This document shows positions 36,507 through 45,115 of a stretch of 64,000 bases of DNA, in pieces; the stretch's first letter is position 1; every line of letters starts with the position of its first letter. Position numbers and translations under genes: made by a program. This DNA is from Mycolicibacterium sp. YH-1 (lineage in GTDB: Bacteria; Actinomycetota; Actinomycetes; Mycobacteriales; Mycobacteriaceae), in NCBI RefSeq assembly GCF_022557175.1, contig NZ_CP092915.1:4960001-5024000 (forward strand), read 5' to 3'. The notes beneath the pieces were generated by a model, which saw nothing but the letters and a program-made list of their open reading frames with translations, did not search any database and had not been told where the DNA came from.

Positions 36507-37568
36507 GTGTCGACAGTGAACGAGCCGAACGGCCCTGTCCGGCGGCGGCGGTCTCGCGGGTCTTTCAAGAGCGTGACGATGGCCGATGTGAGCCTGGCCG
36601 CCGGAGTATCGATGCAGACCGTCTCGCGGGCACTGAGCCGACCAGATTCCGTCACCGAAGAAACCCTCGAGCGGATAACCAAGGCCGTGGCAGACACCGG
36701 CTACGTCCCCAACCTCGCCGCAAGCCACCTGGCATCGAACCGCAGTCGTACCGTCGCGGCGATCCTGCCGGTCATCTCGACGTCCGTCTTCTCGGATACA
36801 TTGCGATCCGCGACCACGCGCTTGGCGCCGCACGGATACCAGCTCGTCGTCGGATACACCGACTATCACCCCGAGCGTGAAGAAGAGCTGGTCCGGAGCT
36901 TCATTCAGCGCCGCCCCGACGGCTTCTTCATCGTCGGCACGCGGCACACGCCTGGAACCACTCGTCTGCTGAAGAGTTACGGCCACCCCGTCGTCGAGAC
37001 CTGGGATTGGAACGACTCGCCGACGGACACATTGGTCGGATTCTCGAATCGAAATGCCCTCGCGGACATGGTGCGACACCTCGTCAACCAGGGACACCGA
37101 CGCATGGCCTTCGCCGGGGTGATCACCGGCGGTGACGAACGGGCACAGCGCCGCCTGGAGGGTTTCCAAGACGCAGTCGCAGAGCTGTTGTCCGACGAGC
37201 CGATTCGCGTGGTGGACCTGCCCGGCGAGCCGATCGCGATGGACACCGGGGTGCGGCTGCTGAAGTTGGCGCTGGAGAAACACCCGGAGATCACCGCCCT
37301 GGTGTTCCCCACCGACGTATTCGCATCGGCAGCGGTGCTGGCCGCACCAGATCTGGGCGTGGATGTGCCCGGACGTCTCGCGATCACCGGATTCGGCGAC
37401 TTCGAGATGGCCCGTCACCTGCGTCCCGCGCTGACAACGGTGGCGGTCGACAGCCTGCAGATCGGTTCTCGCGCTGCCGATCTCCTGCTGGCGCGAATGC
37501 TAGATCAGCCGATTGCCGAGCCGTGCGTTGACGTCGGATATCGCATCGAGGTTCGGCAGAGCGCCTAG
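36507..37568 (+). CDS. LacI-family transcriptional regulator
   Basis: 353 residues. The N-terminal HTH is TMADVSLAAGVSMQTVSRALSR-type (residues about 27-48), followed by hinge GYVPNLAASHLASNRSRTVA and a periplasmic-binding-protein-like effector domain (ITALVFPTDVFASAAVL, GDFEMARHLRPALTTV). It is divergent from the catabolic operon it most likely represses, with three GTTAGCGC boxes between. The start is a GTG. Confidence 0.9.
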   Translation: MSTVNEPNGPVRRRRSRGSFKSVTMADVSLAAGVSMQTVSRALSRPDSVTEETLERITKAVADTGYVPNLAASHLASNRSRTVAAILPVISTSVFSDTLRSATTRLAPHGYQLVVGYTDYHPEREEELVRSFIQRRPDGFFIVGTRHTPGTTRLLKSYGHPVVETWDWNDSPTDTLVGFSNRNALADMVRHLVNQGHRRMAFAGVITGGDERAQRRLEGFQDAVAELLSDEPIRVVDLPGEPIAMDTGVRLLKLALEKHPEITALVFPTDVFASAAVLAAPDLGVDVPGRLAITGFGDFEMARHLRPALTTVAVDSLQIGSRAADLLLARMLDQPIAEPCVDVGYRIEVRQSA

Positions 37569-37582
37569 CGCCGTCGCGACGT

Positions 37583-38335
37583 TCACTTTCGCTCGTTTGG
37601 GGCGGCGGTGGCGGAGTGAGTGAGCGTTGCGGTCAGGCCGCCGAGGAGGAGGTCTAGGCCGCGGTCGAGTTCGGCTGCGCCGTCGTAGGAGGCGAGCACG
37701 GGTGCCAGCTCGCGCAGGTGAGGAAATTCGGTGATGGGAAACCGATGCAGGCCCAAACGCAGGACATGATCGGTTTCCTCCGGGCACTCCACGATCTCTT
37801 GAACCTCGTCGAGGATATGGCCGTGCAGGTAGCCGAAGAGCACCCGGTAGACGTGCAGTGCATCGACTCCGGTGAATCCCGCAGATGTCAACAGGGTGAG
37901 GATGGCCTCGAGCGGGCGCAGTGTCCCCGGAGGCCGCTGCCCAAGTGGCGTGGCCAGCGGACGGGTGACGAGCAGTGGCACCGCGTTGGGGTGGGCCAGC
38001 GCCAGCCGGCGAAAGTCATGGGCGACCAGACGTAATTGGTTGACCCAGTCGGGGTCAGCGCTGTCCACCGCGAGCTGGCCCAGGATGATCTCGACGACAC
38101 CGTCGAGTACGGCACCCTTGTTCGGGAGGTGCCGGTAGAGCACCGTCGCGTCCCGCTTGAGCGCGTCGCTGAGGCGGCGCATTGACAGCCCGCTCTCCCC
38201 GTCGCGGTCGAGGATCGCCAACGCGGTGCTCAGGATCAAGGAGCGTGTGATCACGGAGTCGCTGAGATCGGCGTCGGCGCCCAGGAGGCCCTCGCCGTCG
38301 AGCACGTCATCGGTGCCATGTATCCGCGCGGTCAT
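37583..38335 (-). CDS. TetR-family regulator
   Basis: 250 residues. AGGAGG 5 nt before the ATG at 38335 decides the start. HTH in SGLSMRRLSDALKRDATVLYRH near residues 49-70, and a long C-terminal TetR_C-like ligand domain. It converges on the LacI gene and is divergent from the small-membrane-protein cluster. Target unknown. Confidence 0.85.
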   Translation of the reverse strand: MTARIHGTDDVLDGEGLLGADADLSDSVITRSLILSTALAILDRDGESGLSMRRLSDALKRDATVLYRHLPNKGAVLDGVVEIILGQLAVDSADPDWVNQLRLVAHDFRRLALAHPNAVPLLVTRPLATPLGQRPPGTLRPLEAILTLLTSAGFTGVDALHVYRVLFGYLHGHILDEVQEIVECPEETDHVLRLGLHRFPITEFPHLRELAPVLASYDGAAELDRGLDLLLGGLTATLTHSATAAPNERK

Positions 38336-38401
38336 GAATGCCTCCTGCCCACTTTCAAACAGTGCGTTAACACCATAGACCATCACCGTGGGCCAACGCT
38401 G

Positions 38402-38431
38402 TTGACACCGGAGTCGACCCGGGTGTGTACT
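38402..38431 (+). promoter_or_regulatory. Promoter of the small membrane-protein cluster
   Basis: TTGACA (38402-38407) and TGTACT (38426-38431) separated by 18 bp, about 30 bp before the first ATG of the cluster. The -35 is a full match to the housekeeping consensus. Confidence 0.55.
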
Positions 38432-38460
38432 GAAGGTCCACAGAAGTCAGAGGCACCAAG

Positions 38461-38685
38461 ATGATCGTCACCACTGGATTGATCGTTCTGGGGGCCGCCG
38501 CGGTCGTCGGCGTCCGCGACCTTCTGAGCAGCGCCGGACCGACGCACCAATCAGCGGAGACTCTCTTGGTGTTCGGCCATCACGTCACAGGTTCCAGCGA
38601 CAGTGACGCCCGCCGCCAACCCATAGGTGCGGCCCCATCCTTCGCGGCGAGCTCGCCTCGAGCAGCCGCGGTACCCACCCATTGA
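38461..38685 (+). CDS. Small membrane-anchored protein (hypothetical)
   Basis: 74 residues: one hydrophobic N-terminal helix (MIVTTGLIVLGAAAVVGV) and a polar Ser/Ala-rich tail. AGAGG precedes the ATG at a suitable distance, and a good promoter lies upstream, so it is probably expressed. The tail has no recognisable feature and could be partly out of frame. The next gene starts 15 nt later with a similar MIV-helix. Confidence 0.5.
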   Translation: MIVTTGLIVLGAAAVVGVRDLLSSAGPTHQSAETLLVFGHHVTGSSDSDARRQPIGAAPSFAASSPRAAAVPTH

Positions 38686-38700
38686 AATCAGGTAAACATC

Positions 38701-38880
38701 ATGATCGTTCTCGGAATCATCCTCATCGTCCTCGGGCTGTTACTTCCCAGCCTCGTCCCGACCTTCGCGTTCGCCCACATCGTCTTGGTCATCGGGGTCA
38801 TCCTCCTCGTGGTCGGCCTACTGATGATGTTGATGGGGCGGACGGGACACGCAGTCGGCGGCCGTCGCCACTACTACTGA
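38701..38880 (+). CDS. DUF6131-like small double-helix membrane protein
   Basis: 59 residues made of two hydrophobic helices (MIVLGIILIVLGLLLPSLV and AHIVLVIGVILLVVGLLM) with a short basic/aromatic tail (GRRHYY). This size and layout match the small DUF6131 proteins of actinobacteria. Function unknown; such proteins are often in stress-inducible clusters. Confidence 0.75.
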   Translation: MIVLGIILIVLGLLLPSLVPTFAFAHIVLVIGVILLVVGLLMMLMGRTGHAVGGRRHYY

Positions 38881-38987
38881 TCCTGCGATCACCTCCAGAC
38901 CGTCGGTGTGCTGAATGTTCCTGCACGGCAACAGATTCGCAGTGCAGCATCCTTCGCACCGTCGCGTCACCAACCAAAGGAATGAAC

Positions 38988-39395
38988 ATGACCACCACTA
39001 CCATCGTTGTGATCGTCGCAGCCCTCGCGGCGCTGTTACTCCTGGGCGCCCTCGCCTGGGTAGCCCGCACCAAACGCAATCAACACCGCCACACCAAAGC
39101 CGAAACAATGCGTGACGAGGCTCGGGAAGAGAACCGACACGTTGCGGGGCGCGAAGCCCTCGCCGACGAGACCGCCGCCAAGGCCCGCGTCGCTCAGGCC
39201 GAAGCCGACGTCAAAACGGCTCAGGCCAAGGGGCTTAAGCAGGAAGCCGCCGGACACCGCAGTGAGGCAGTCAACTCCCGCGACGACCTCAATGAACAGT
39301 TCGACCGCGCGGACGCAATGGACCCCGCGACCCCAGCATCCGACTCTCCCTCGTCCACGCACGACGAACCAAAACCCACCGCCGGCGCCCGCTGA
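38988..39395 (+). CDS. Membrane-anchored coiled-coil protein
   Basis: 135 residues. One N-terminal membrane helix (TTIVVIVAALAALLLLGALAW), then a charged Ala/Glu/Lys-rich heptad-like region of about 80 residues and a disordered Pro/Ser tail. AAAGG 7 nt before the ATG at 38988 sets the start. Resembles small stress-associated mycobacterial membrane proteins; not assigned. Confidence 0.7.
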   Translation: MTTTTIVVIVAALAALLLLGALAWVARTKRNQHRHTKAETMRDEAREENRHVAGREALADETAAKARVAQAEADVKTAQAKGLKQEAAGHRSEAVNSRDDLNEQFDRADAMDPATPASDSPSSTHDEPKPTAGAR

Positions 39396-39440
39396 ACCGG
39401 GCGAGCCTCCACACGCCCAGGACTCGCTGGTGGACGTGAT

Positions 39441-40241
39441 ATGAGCGGTGCCGCAGCAGATATAGCCCAGAACAGTGTCTTCGAGCACGTCGCCCGAGCC
39501 GGGTACGTCGTCAGCGGCGTGCTTCACATCATCATCGGCTACCTAGCCATCCGGATCGCGCTGGGTACCGGTGGTGGCAGTGCCGATCAATCCGGGGCAT
39601 TAGCGGCGTTGTCTGCCAAACCGGGCGGCATCATCGCACTCTGGGCTGCCGTGATCGCGCTCGTCATCATGGCATTGTGGCGGCTCGCCGAAACCGCGCT
39701 CGGCCGCTCTACCGACCCGAAAAGCCAAGGCACCATGCCCGAAATCCTGGATCGGGGCAAGGCCTTCGCACTGGCCGTCGTCTATTTCGGATTCGCCTTC
39801 TCCACTCTCGGATTCGCCCGCGGTGCAGGGAAATCCACCGGCGACCAGAATTCCGACCTAAGTGCTCGGCTCATGCAAACCGCCACCGGCACTGTCACAC
39901 TCATCGTCGGCGGCATCATCATCGCCGCCGTTGGCGGATATCACATCTACAAGGGAGCAAGCCGCAGCTTTCTCGACGATCTCAAAGGCACGCCTAGCGA
40001 CCTGGTGCGACGGCTCGGTCTCATCGGCTACGTCGCCAAAGGCCTCGTCATCGTTGGCGCCGGAGTGCTGGTCATCGTAGCTGCAAGCCTTTCCGAGCCC
40101 GACAAGGCCACCGGACTCGACGGGGCGCTGAAAACACTCGGCGCTCAGCCCTACGGAGTGATACTTCTGATCCTGGCAGGCTTGGGAATCATCACCTACG
40201 GTCTGTACAGCTTTGCGATGGCCCGCTCCACCAAGATGTGA
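39441..40241 (+). CDS. DUF1206 family membrane protein
   Basis: 266 residues with six predicted helices arranged as three repeats of the DUF1206 unit, each starting with an A-R-x-GYVxxGxLH/IG-type segment (ARAGYVVSGVLHIIIGYLAI; a later copy LGLIGYVAKGLVIVGAGVL). Uncharacterised family of actinobacteria. Last gene of the cluster starting at 38461. Confidence 0.87.
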   Translation: MSGAAADIAQNSVFEHVARAGYVVSGVLHIIIGYLAIRIALGTGGGSADQSGALAALSAKPGGIIALWAAVIALVIMALWRLAETALGRSTDPKSQGTMPEILDRGKAFALAVVYFGFAFSTLGFARGAGKSTGDQNSDLSARLMQTATGTVTLIVGGIIIAAVGGYHIYKGASRSFLDDLKGTPSDLVRRLGLIGYVAKGLVIVGAGVLVIVAASLSEPDKATGLDGALKTLGAQPYGVILLILAGLGIITYGLYSFAMARSTKM

Positions 40242-40251
40242 CGGGCCCGCC

Positions 40252-40303
40252 GCCCATTGGCAAGACAATCAACCGGCGAGAACACCGTCCCGTTCTGGTG
40301 CAT
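40252..40303 (-). pseudogene. Fragment duplicated from an SGNH acyltransferase gene
   Basis: On the minus strand this reads MHQNGTVFSPVDCLANG, 15 of 17 identical to MYQNGMVFSPVDCLANG inside the acyltransferase gene at 41355-43439. Homology stops on both sides. It is a remnant of a second copy or a small duplication. The rest of 40242-40465 holds no gene I recognise. Confidence 0.6.
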
Positions 40304-40465
40304 CAGCCGGAGCCGGCAGTCTGCTTCCAGGTGGGTGACTCCACCATCTCACCGAGTGCCTTCTGCCAGTACCGAACGGCGTCCTCCGCCATGTCCGGCG
40401 GGCCGTAGAGGCCGCGGAGGCTTGGCGGTCACACTGAGGCCGTAGCGTTTTCGGGAGGGAGCGTG

Positions 40466-41353
40466 ATGAGTACCGAACGTTCAGCTGCGGACTGGGCGCT
40501 GCGCCAGGTCGAAGACGTGCGCGACGATCCCGCGGCCCGTCTCGAACTGATCAATCGGACCTATCACGGCCCGCTCGGCGTCGCGCCCCGGCACTTGCCA
40601 TTCCGGCGGGCGGCCCTGTCTTTCATGCGCTGGCAGATCGGCCGCGGCGTACTGGCTCCGGGCAATTCCGCAGCTCCGGGCAGTCCGTGGTGGCGCGCTG
40701 TCAACGAGCGACTGCTGCGTGACGGTTGCGAGGCTCTGGCCCGCAGCGCCGGCATGGTCGCTGCCCCGTCTTCGCGTGCCGTTGAGCCGTGGATGTCCTT
40801 CATCGCCGAGCCAACCGCGCGCACCTGGTATCGGGCCCACAACCGCAGCATCGTCTCGGCCTACCTCGACCATCGTGACTTGGCCACCGCCGAGAGCTAT
40901 TCGGAACGGTTCTTCTTGAACGTCGTGCTGCTGCGCGTCCTCTATGCGCATGCCCTAGTGGCTGCGCCCCGCCTGGCGCTGGGGTCACTTCGGTGGCTGG
41001 GGCCCGTCGCCGGTGATCCCAGACTCGCGATGACCAGGATCTTCCTGTCGATCTCGCGGGTGCTACCCGACCGATATCCGCTTGAGGACGACGTCGTCGC
41101 ATACCTTGTCGCCGAGCACAGGCTCGGACAGATGCTGGACTACGGGGTCATCAGTCCACGCCTGCAACAACTCTACGAGTGGTCGGCGCACGAACTCGAT
41201 GAGCCAGCGCTACTGGACTGCATCCGCGACGGCAGCCCAATCTATGCCTGGTCGTTTCACGATCGGGATGTGTGGCGCCCGACGCACCTGTCTCCCACGA
41301 TGCGTGTCGTCCACCGGTTTCTGCCCGCGCCTCCGCCCGGCGAAAACCCGTGA
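40466..41353 (+). CDS. Hypothetical protein, mycobacterial
   Basis: 295 residues, not recognised. Mostly alpha-helical with many Arg and Trp residues, no signal peptide and one moderately hydrophobic stretch (VVLLRVLYAHALVAAPRLALG). GGGAGGGA lies 5 nt before the ATG at 40466, and an in-frame GTG is 3 nt earlier. It converges, almost touching, on the acyltransferase gene. Confidence 0.75.
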   Translation: MSTERSAADWALRQVEDVRDDPAARLELINRTYHGPLGVAPRHLPFRRAALSFMRWQIGRGVLAPGNSAAPGSPWWRAVNERLLRDGCEALARSAGMVAAPSSRAVEPWMSFIAEPTARTWYRAHNRSIVSAYLDHRDLATAESYSERFFLNVVLLRVLYAHALVAAPRLALGSLRWLGPVAGDPRLAMTRIFLSISRVLPDRYPLEDDVVAYLVAEHRLGQMLDYGVISPRLQQLYEWSAHELDEPALLDCIRDGSPIYAWSFHDRDVWRPTHLSPTMRVVHRFLPAPPPGENP

Positions 41354-41354
41354 C

Positions 41355-43439
41355 TCACCACCACTTGGTGGCATCCGAGAGCTGACGCGCCAGCTCGTCG
41401 GTCAATGTCTGCACATAGGTCGATGTCAGGTGGTGCGCATCGTGATACACCAGCACGTTTCCTTCGACCGGCCGGCAGAAGTCGGGTCTGCAGACCGCAT
41501 CGCTGAGGTCAATCGGGAACATTCCGGGATACCGGCCGAGGTAGTCCAATGTGGGGTTGTAGCTCGCCAGGACCTCCGAGCGAGGCAGGCCGCAGCTCTC
41601 CGCGTCGCCACCATTGGCGAGGCAGTCAACCGGCGAGAACACCATGCCGTTCTGGTACATCCAGGGGGTGTCCCGAACGCCCAGGATGGCGATGTCGTTG
41701 GCGGCCAACGTGTCCCAGATGCCCAGGTAGTTGTCCGGGACGAAATCCCCCGGCGCGTCGGGCAGCGGGCGCGTTGTGGTGGTGAACACGAAGTCCGGCC
41801 GGTCGTCCACCAGGCTGGCCATCACCGACTCCACCCAGTCCCGGCATCCCGGGTACGGGTCATTGGACACGCTGACCCGTGGAAGCTCATCGGTGTTCAG
41901 CGGACATCCCATTTTCAGATATGTCACGACCTTGAATCCGTGCCGTTGGCCGAGCTTGTTGAGTGCGGTGAGCCAGTGCTCGGAGTGCGAACCTCCGACA
42001 AGTGCGATTGTGCGTTCCGCTCGCGAGTTCCCGTATGCGCACTTGATGACGGCCGAATTGCCGAAGTCGCTGATACATCCGTCGACTATGGTCGCCGGCA
42101 AGTCATCTGAGGCCTCCAGCACGGTCGGCCGCATCGGCAGCTTCGGCACGCGCAGGCCCTCGACCAGAGCGCGTCCACCGGGATAGTCGACAGTCGAAAG
42201 GTTCAGCAGCTCCGCGCCATTGGCGCGGATCGTGTTCGTGTACTGACGCCAGCCCACCGAGCCGGCGGCGACCGCGACTGTGAGAAGCATGATCACCCAG
42301 GTCAGTGCCGTCGCCGGTGCGTGCGCGCGACCGACTGCCTGAGGTGCCGCGCGCAGCGGCCGCTCGACAAACCTGTGCGTCAGATACGCCAGGGCCGTCG
42401 ACACGACGACGATCAAAGTCCCGTCGGTGAGGCCCGCGCTGTCGTTCTCGGCGTGGGTGAGCCAGAAAATCAACACCGGCCAGTGCCAGAGATAGAGCGC
42501 GTAGGCCATGGTGCCGAGCGCGACCAGAGAAGTCGCGGACAGCACGCGACTCGGCCACGGGAACCCATCGATCTGGTTCAGGTTCGCTGCGCTGCAGATG
42601 ATCAGGAGGGTCGCAACGACCGGGATCAAGGCCAGCGGGCCCGGATACTGCTCAGCGCCGTCGACGTAGAAACCGACCGAGACGATCGCCGCGAGACCGA
42701 TCGCGGCCGCACCGGCTCGCAGCCACCCCGGCCAGCGCACGTGGGCGACTACCGCGGCCACGGCGAACCCGGCCAATGGCTCCCAGGCGCGCGCGAGACT
42801 GTCGTAGTACGCCGTCGACGGATCGGCCTGGTGGGTGATGACGGCGTAGGAGAAGGATGCGATCGTCGCCACGACCACCACAGCGACGAGGGTGGCGCGC
42901 CTGCGATGGTGCGGTATCGCGACGGTGATCAGCCACACCACGACAAGACTCGCGAGGAAGAACTGACCAAGCACCGATACCGCCCACAGGTGCTGTAGCG
43001 GGCTGACGACCTCCCCGGCGCGTGCGTACCCGCCCGCCGAGTGGGCCAGCTGCCAGTTCTGGATGAAGCCGAATGTCGACAGGCTCTGGTCGGCGAAGGT
43101 CTCCCACCGCGTGCGTGGCTGGAGCCACAACGTCATCGCGCCGCTCGCCGCCACCACCACGACGAGCGCGGGCAACAGGCGACGCGCGAACCTCGCGAAC
43201 TCGCTCCGAAGAAGAGCCGTCGGGCTGCCCTGCGTTGCGATGGATAGGAGTCGTCCACCCCAGAGGAACCCGAACAGAACCAGGAGCACGTCGACGCCGC
43301 CGGACGCTTGGCCCGACCAGACACCGAACATGACGACCAGCGCGATCGCCAGCCCACCGAGGCCCTTGAGGTCCTCGCGCACTCTCGGGGCCGAGAGCTG
43401 CGTCACGGCGGATATCGATTGTTCGGTCTGCACGGTCAC
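41355..43439 (-). CDS. OafB-like membrane acyltransferase with C-terminal SGNH domain
   Basis: 694 residues: an acyltransferase-3 membrane domain of about ten helices (residues 25-390) and an extracytoplasmic SGNH hydrolase-like domain with VGGSHSEHW near residue 480 and the DxxH of YHDAHH near 665. Such fused enzymes O-acylate cell-envelope glycans or glycolipids. Odd point: the first helix, where the family normally carries a catalytic His (VVLYH-type), reads IALVVMFGVWSG, so the acyltransferase-3 half may be inactive or altered. Confidence 0.87.
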   Translation of the reverse strand: MTVQTEQSISAVTQLSAPRVREDLKGLGGLAIALVVMFGVWSGQASGGVDVLLVLFGFLWGGRLLSIATQGSPTALLRSEFARFARRLLPALVVVVAASGAMTLWLQPRTRWETFADQSLSTFGFIQNWQLAHSAGGYARAGEVVSPLQHLWAVSVLGQFFLASLVVVWLITVAIPHHRRRATLVAVVVVATIASFSYAVITHQADPSTAYYDSLARAWEPLAGFAVAAVVAHVRWPGWLRAGAAAIGLAAIVSVGFYVDGAEQYPGPLALIPVVATLLIICSAANLNQIDGFPWPSRVLSATSLVALGTMAYALYLWHWPVLIFWLTHAENDSAGLTDGTLIVVVSTALAYLTHRFVERPLRAAPQAVGRAHAPATALTWVIMLLTVAVAAGSVGWRQYTNTIRANGAELLNLSTVDYPGGRALVEGLRVPKLPMRPTVLEASDDLPATIVDGCISDFGNSAVIKCAYGNSRAERTIALVGGSHSEHWLTALNKLGQRHGFKVVTYLKMGCPLNTDELPRVSVSNDPYPGCRDWVESVMASLVDDRPDFVFTTTTRPLPDAPGDFVPDNYLGIWDTLAANDIAILGVRDTPWMYQNGMVFSPVDCLANGGDAESCGLPRSEVLASYNPTLDYLGRYPGMFPIDLSDAVCRPDFCRPVEGNVLVYHDAHHLTSTYVQTLTDELARQLSDATKWW

Positions 43440-43526
43440 TGTCCAGGATTGTGGGCATCACCGCATGCCACCACGGCTTCGGCTCTCGTATTTCGTCCCG
43501 CAGCCTAGCGGCAGCCGGGACTGGAC

Positions 43527-43553
43527 TCGAACCTGCGACCTCTGGGTTATGAG
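43527..43553. repeat. Candidate att site: 27-bp copy of initiator tRNA 3' half
   Basis: 27 bp identical to 53685-53711 inside the initiator tRNA gene, in the same orientation. Only a partial tRNA is present here (the sequence diverges on both sides), so it is not a functional tRNA. It marks the left boundary of the island. Confidence 0.75.
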
Positions 43554-43744
43554 ACAGCTACCGGGAACGTCAGGGTGCATCGGCGAGGGCGACGGGTGTC
43601 AAGTTTCCGACGGCGGAACCACCGAACGCAGTCAGATCAGCGCTTCCGGCTTTTTTTCAGAGGCGATCCAGTACGTACTTAGCATCGACGGTCTGCCGAA
43701 GCCGTTCGGCGACCTGCTCCTCGTCCTCTGACTACGGTTCATGA
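43554..43744. other. Island edge, gene remnant only
   Basis: No intact gene. On the minus strand a 24-codon open stretch without start reads EDEEQVAERLRQTVDAKYVL and ends at a stop near 43665; it looks like the C-terminal tail of a lost coding sequence. An eight-T run lies nearby. Confidence 0.3.
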
Positions 43745-44911
43745 GTGATTGACGCCCCGCAAGACGGCCTTCCAGTGCCCAGCGAGAGCCCGGTGGATCG
43801 TCAAGCGGTTTCTCTGGCTAGCCAGCAGGAAGTGCTTGCCCGCCTTACCCGGCGAATCCGCGGAACGTTGGCGCATCCGCCAAAGTCGCGTAAACCCGGG
43901 CCATATCTAGTAACCCGCACCGAGGACTTTTGGGAACGTCACCTTCCAGACCTTGTCAGTGACAGCCTCACGCTGGGGGTTGCGCGCTACCAGGGGCTTA
44001 GTCCCATCGGAGAACTGCTCCACCGAGCGTTCGAGACGTTTGCCCCACTTCTACAGGGCTACATCGGCGTCGGAGCGCACGTGAACAACCTCGCGATTGC
44101 GACATGGCGACCAACCAACAGTCCGCTGAAGGCCGCCAAAGTTGATGCTTTGGTCCAACTACACGCGCGATCACTCGTCCTGCTCGATGAGGTGTTTGCG
44201 CTGATCTACAGCGGATTTCCCTCAGGAGCGGAAGCGATCTCGCGGACACTCTACGAAGTGACCGTCACTGCGAAGTTTCTCCACAAGTTCAAAGCGCAAC
44301 TCTCCGAGCGCTATCTGGCGAGTCACATTGTGGAGCTTTGGCGAAGCAAGTCCGAACTCAAACCGCGACGAGGCACAGCACAGGCAAAGCACTGGCGAGC
44401 GTTCGAGGAGGAACTCGACGAGCGATACGCAGCAGTGATCCAAGAGCACGGAACGTCGATCAAGGCTCCTTATGGGTGGGCATCGCCCCGATTTGCCGGC
44501 AAGCCCGGGAGCGAGAAGAAACCCCGTGAGCGCATTTTCTTCGCAGACATCCAGGCGGCTGTAGGTCACACTCAACAGCGGGGCCGATACCGCGAAAACA
44601 GCCATCACGTCCACGCAGTGCATCTGGGCACGATCAAGACCCTCGTCCATCGCGCTCCCGAAACTCTTACACTCGGACCACGCCCGTATGGCTTCGCAAC
44701 AGTTGCCTACGACGCGCTCCGAGACGCCCAGGACACAACCGAGGCACTTCTACGCTCATGTGGGCGCTCAACTGATGACAAGTCGGTCTACTACTGGCTT
44801 GAGGCCCTTGACCAGCTGTCCTACGTGCTCTCTAACATGGTTGTCCACGCCGGTTCCGCCTTGGACACCGTCTTCAACCGCGACGCGGATGATGGAAATC
44901 TGGCTCCCTAG
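43745..44911 (+). CDS. DUF5677-like protein
   Basis: 388 residues, mainly helical. The segment from about 145 to 180 (LVLLDEVFALIYSGFPSGA then AISRTLYEVTVTAKFL) matches the DUF5677 type, whose members are common in mobile islands and near defence genes and have no established activity. The C-terminal VYYWLEALDQLSYVLSNMV also fits. GTG start. It stands alone just inside the left end of the island. Confidence 0.65.
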   Translation: MIDAPQDGLPVPSESPVDRQAVSLASQQEVLARLTRRIRGTLAHPPKSRKPGPYLVTRTEDFWERHLPDLVSDSLTLGVARYQGLSPIGELLHRAFETFAPLLQGYIGVGAHVNNLAIATWRPTNSPLKAAKVDALVQLHARSLVLLDEVFALIYSGFPSGAEAISRTLYEVTVTAKFLHKFKAQLSERYLASHIVELWRSKSELKPRRGTAQAKHWRAFEEELDERYAAVIQEHGTSIKAPYGWASPRFAGKPGSEKKPRERIFFADIQAAVGHTQQRGRYRENSHHVHAVHLGTIKTLVHRAPETLTLGPRPYGFATVAYDALRDAQDTTEALLRSCGRSTDDKSVYYWLEALDQLSYVLSNMVVHAGSALDTVFNRDADDGNLAP

Positions 44912-45115
44912 CTCTTCCGTGCCGGACAAAGCGCCCTTGCTAGGTGAACGCGGTCGTTTGAGGTGCGTAGGAACTACTGCGGACGGCGGTGTCTCGCCCG
45001 TCGCGGTCGCGCTCTATATGGTCGTGCAGCCGATTTGAACTGTCGGGTGTTCAGGAAGGCGGTTCCCTCAACGCGAATGTGCGGCAGTCGGCACCCTCGG
45101 CATGCGTTGGACCTA

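Noticed and set aside
43514..43560. tRNA-Met-like sequence
   Set aside because: Only the T-arm/anticodon part is present; the 5' half and acceptor pairing are missing, so it is kept as an att remnant rather than a tRNA gene.
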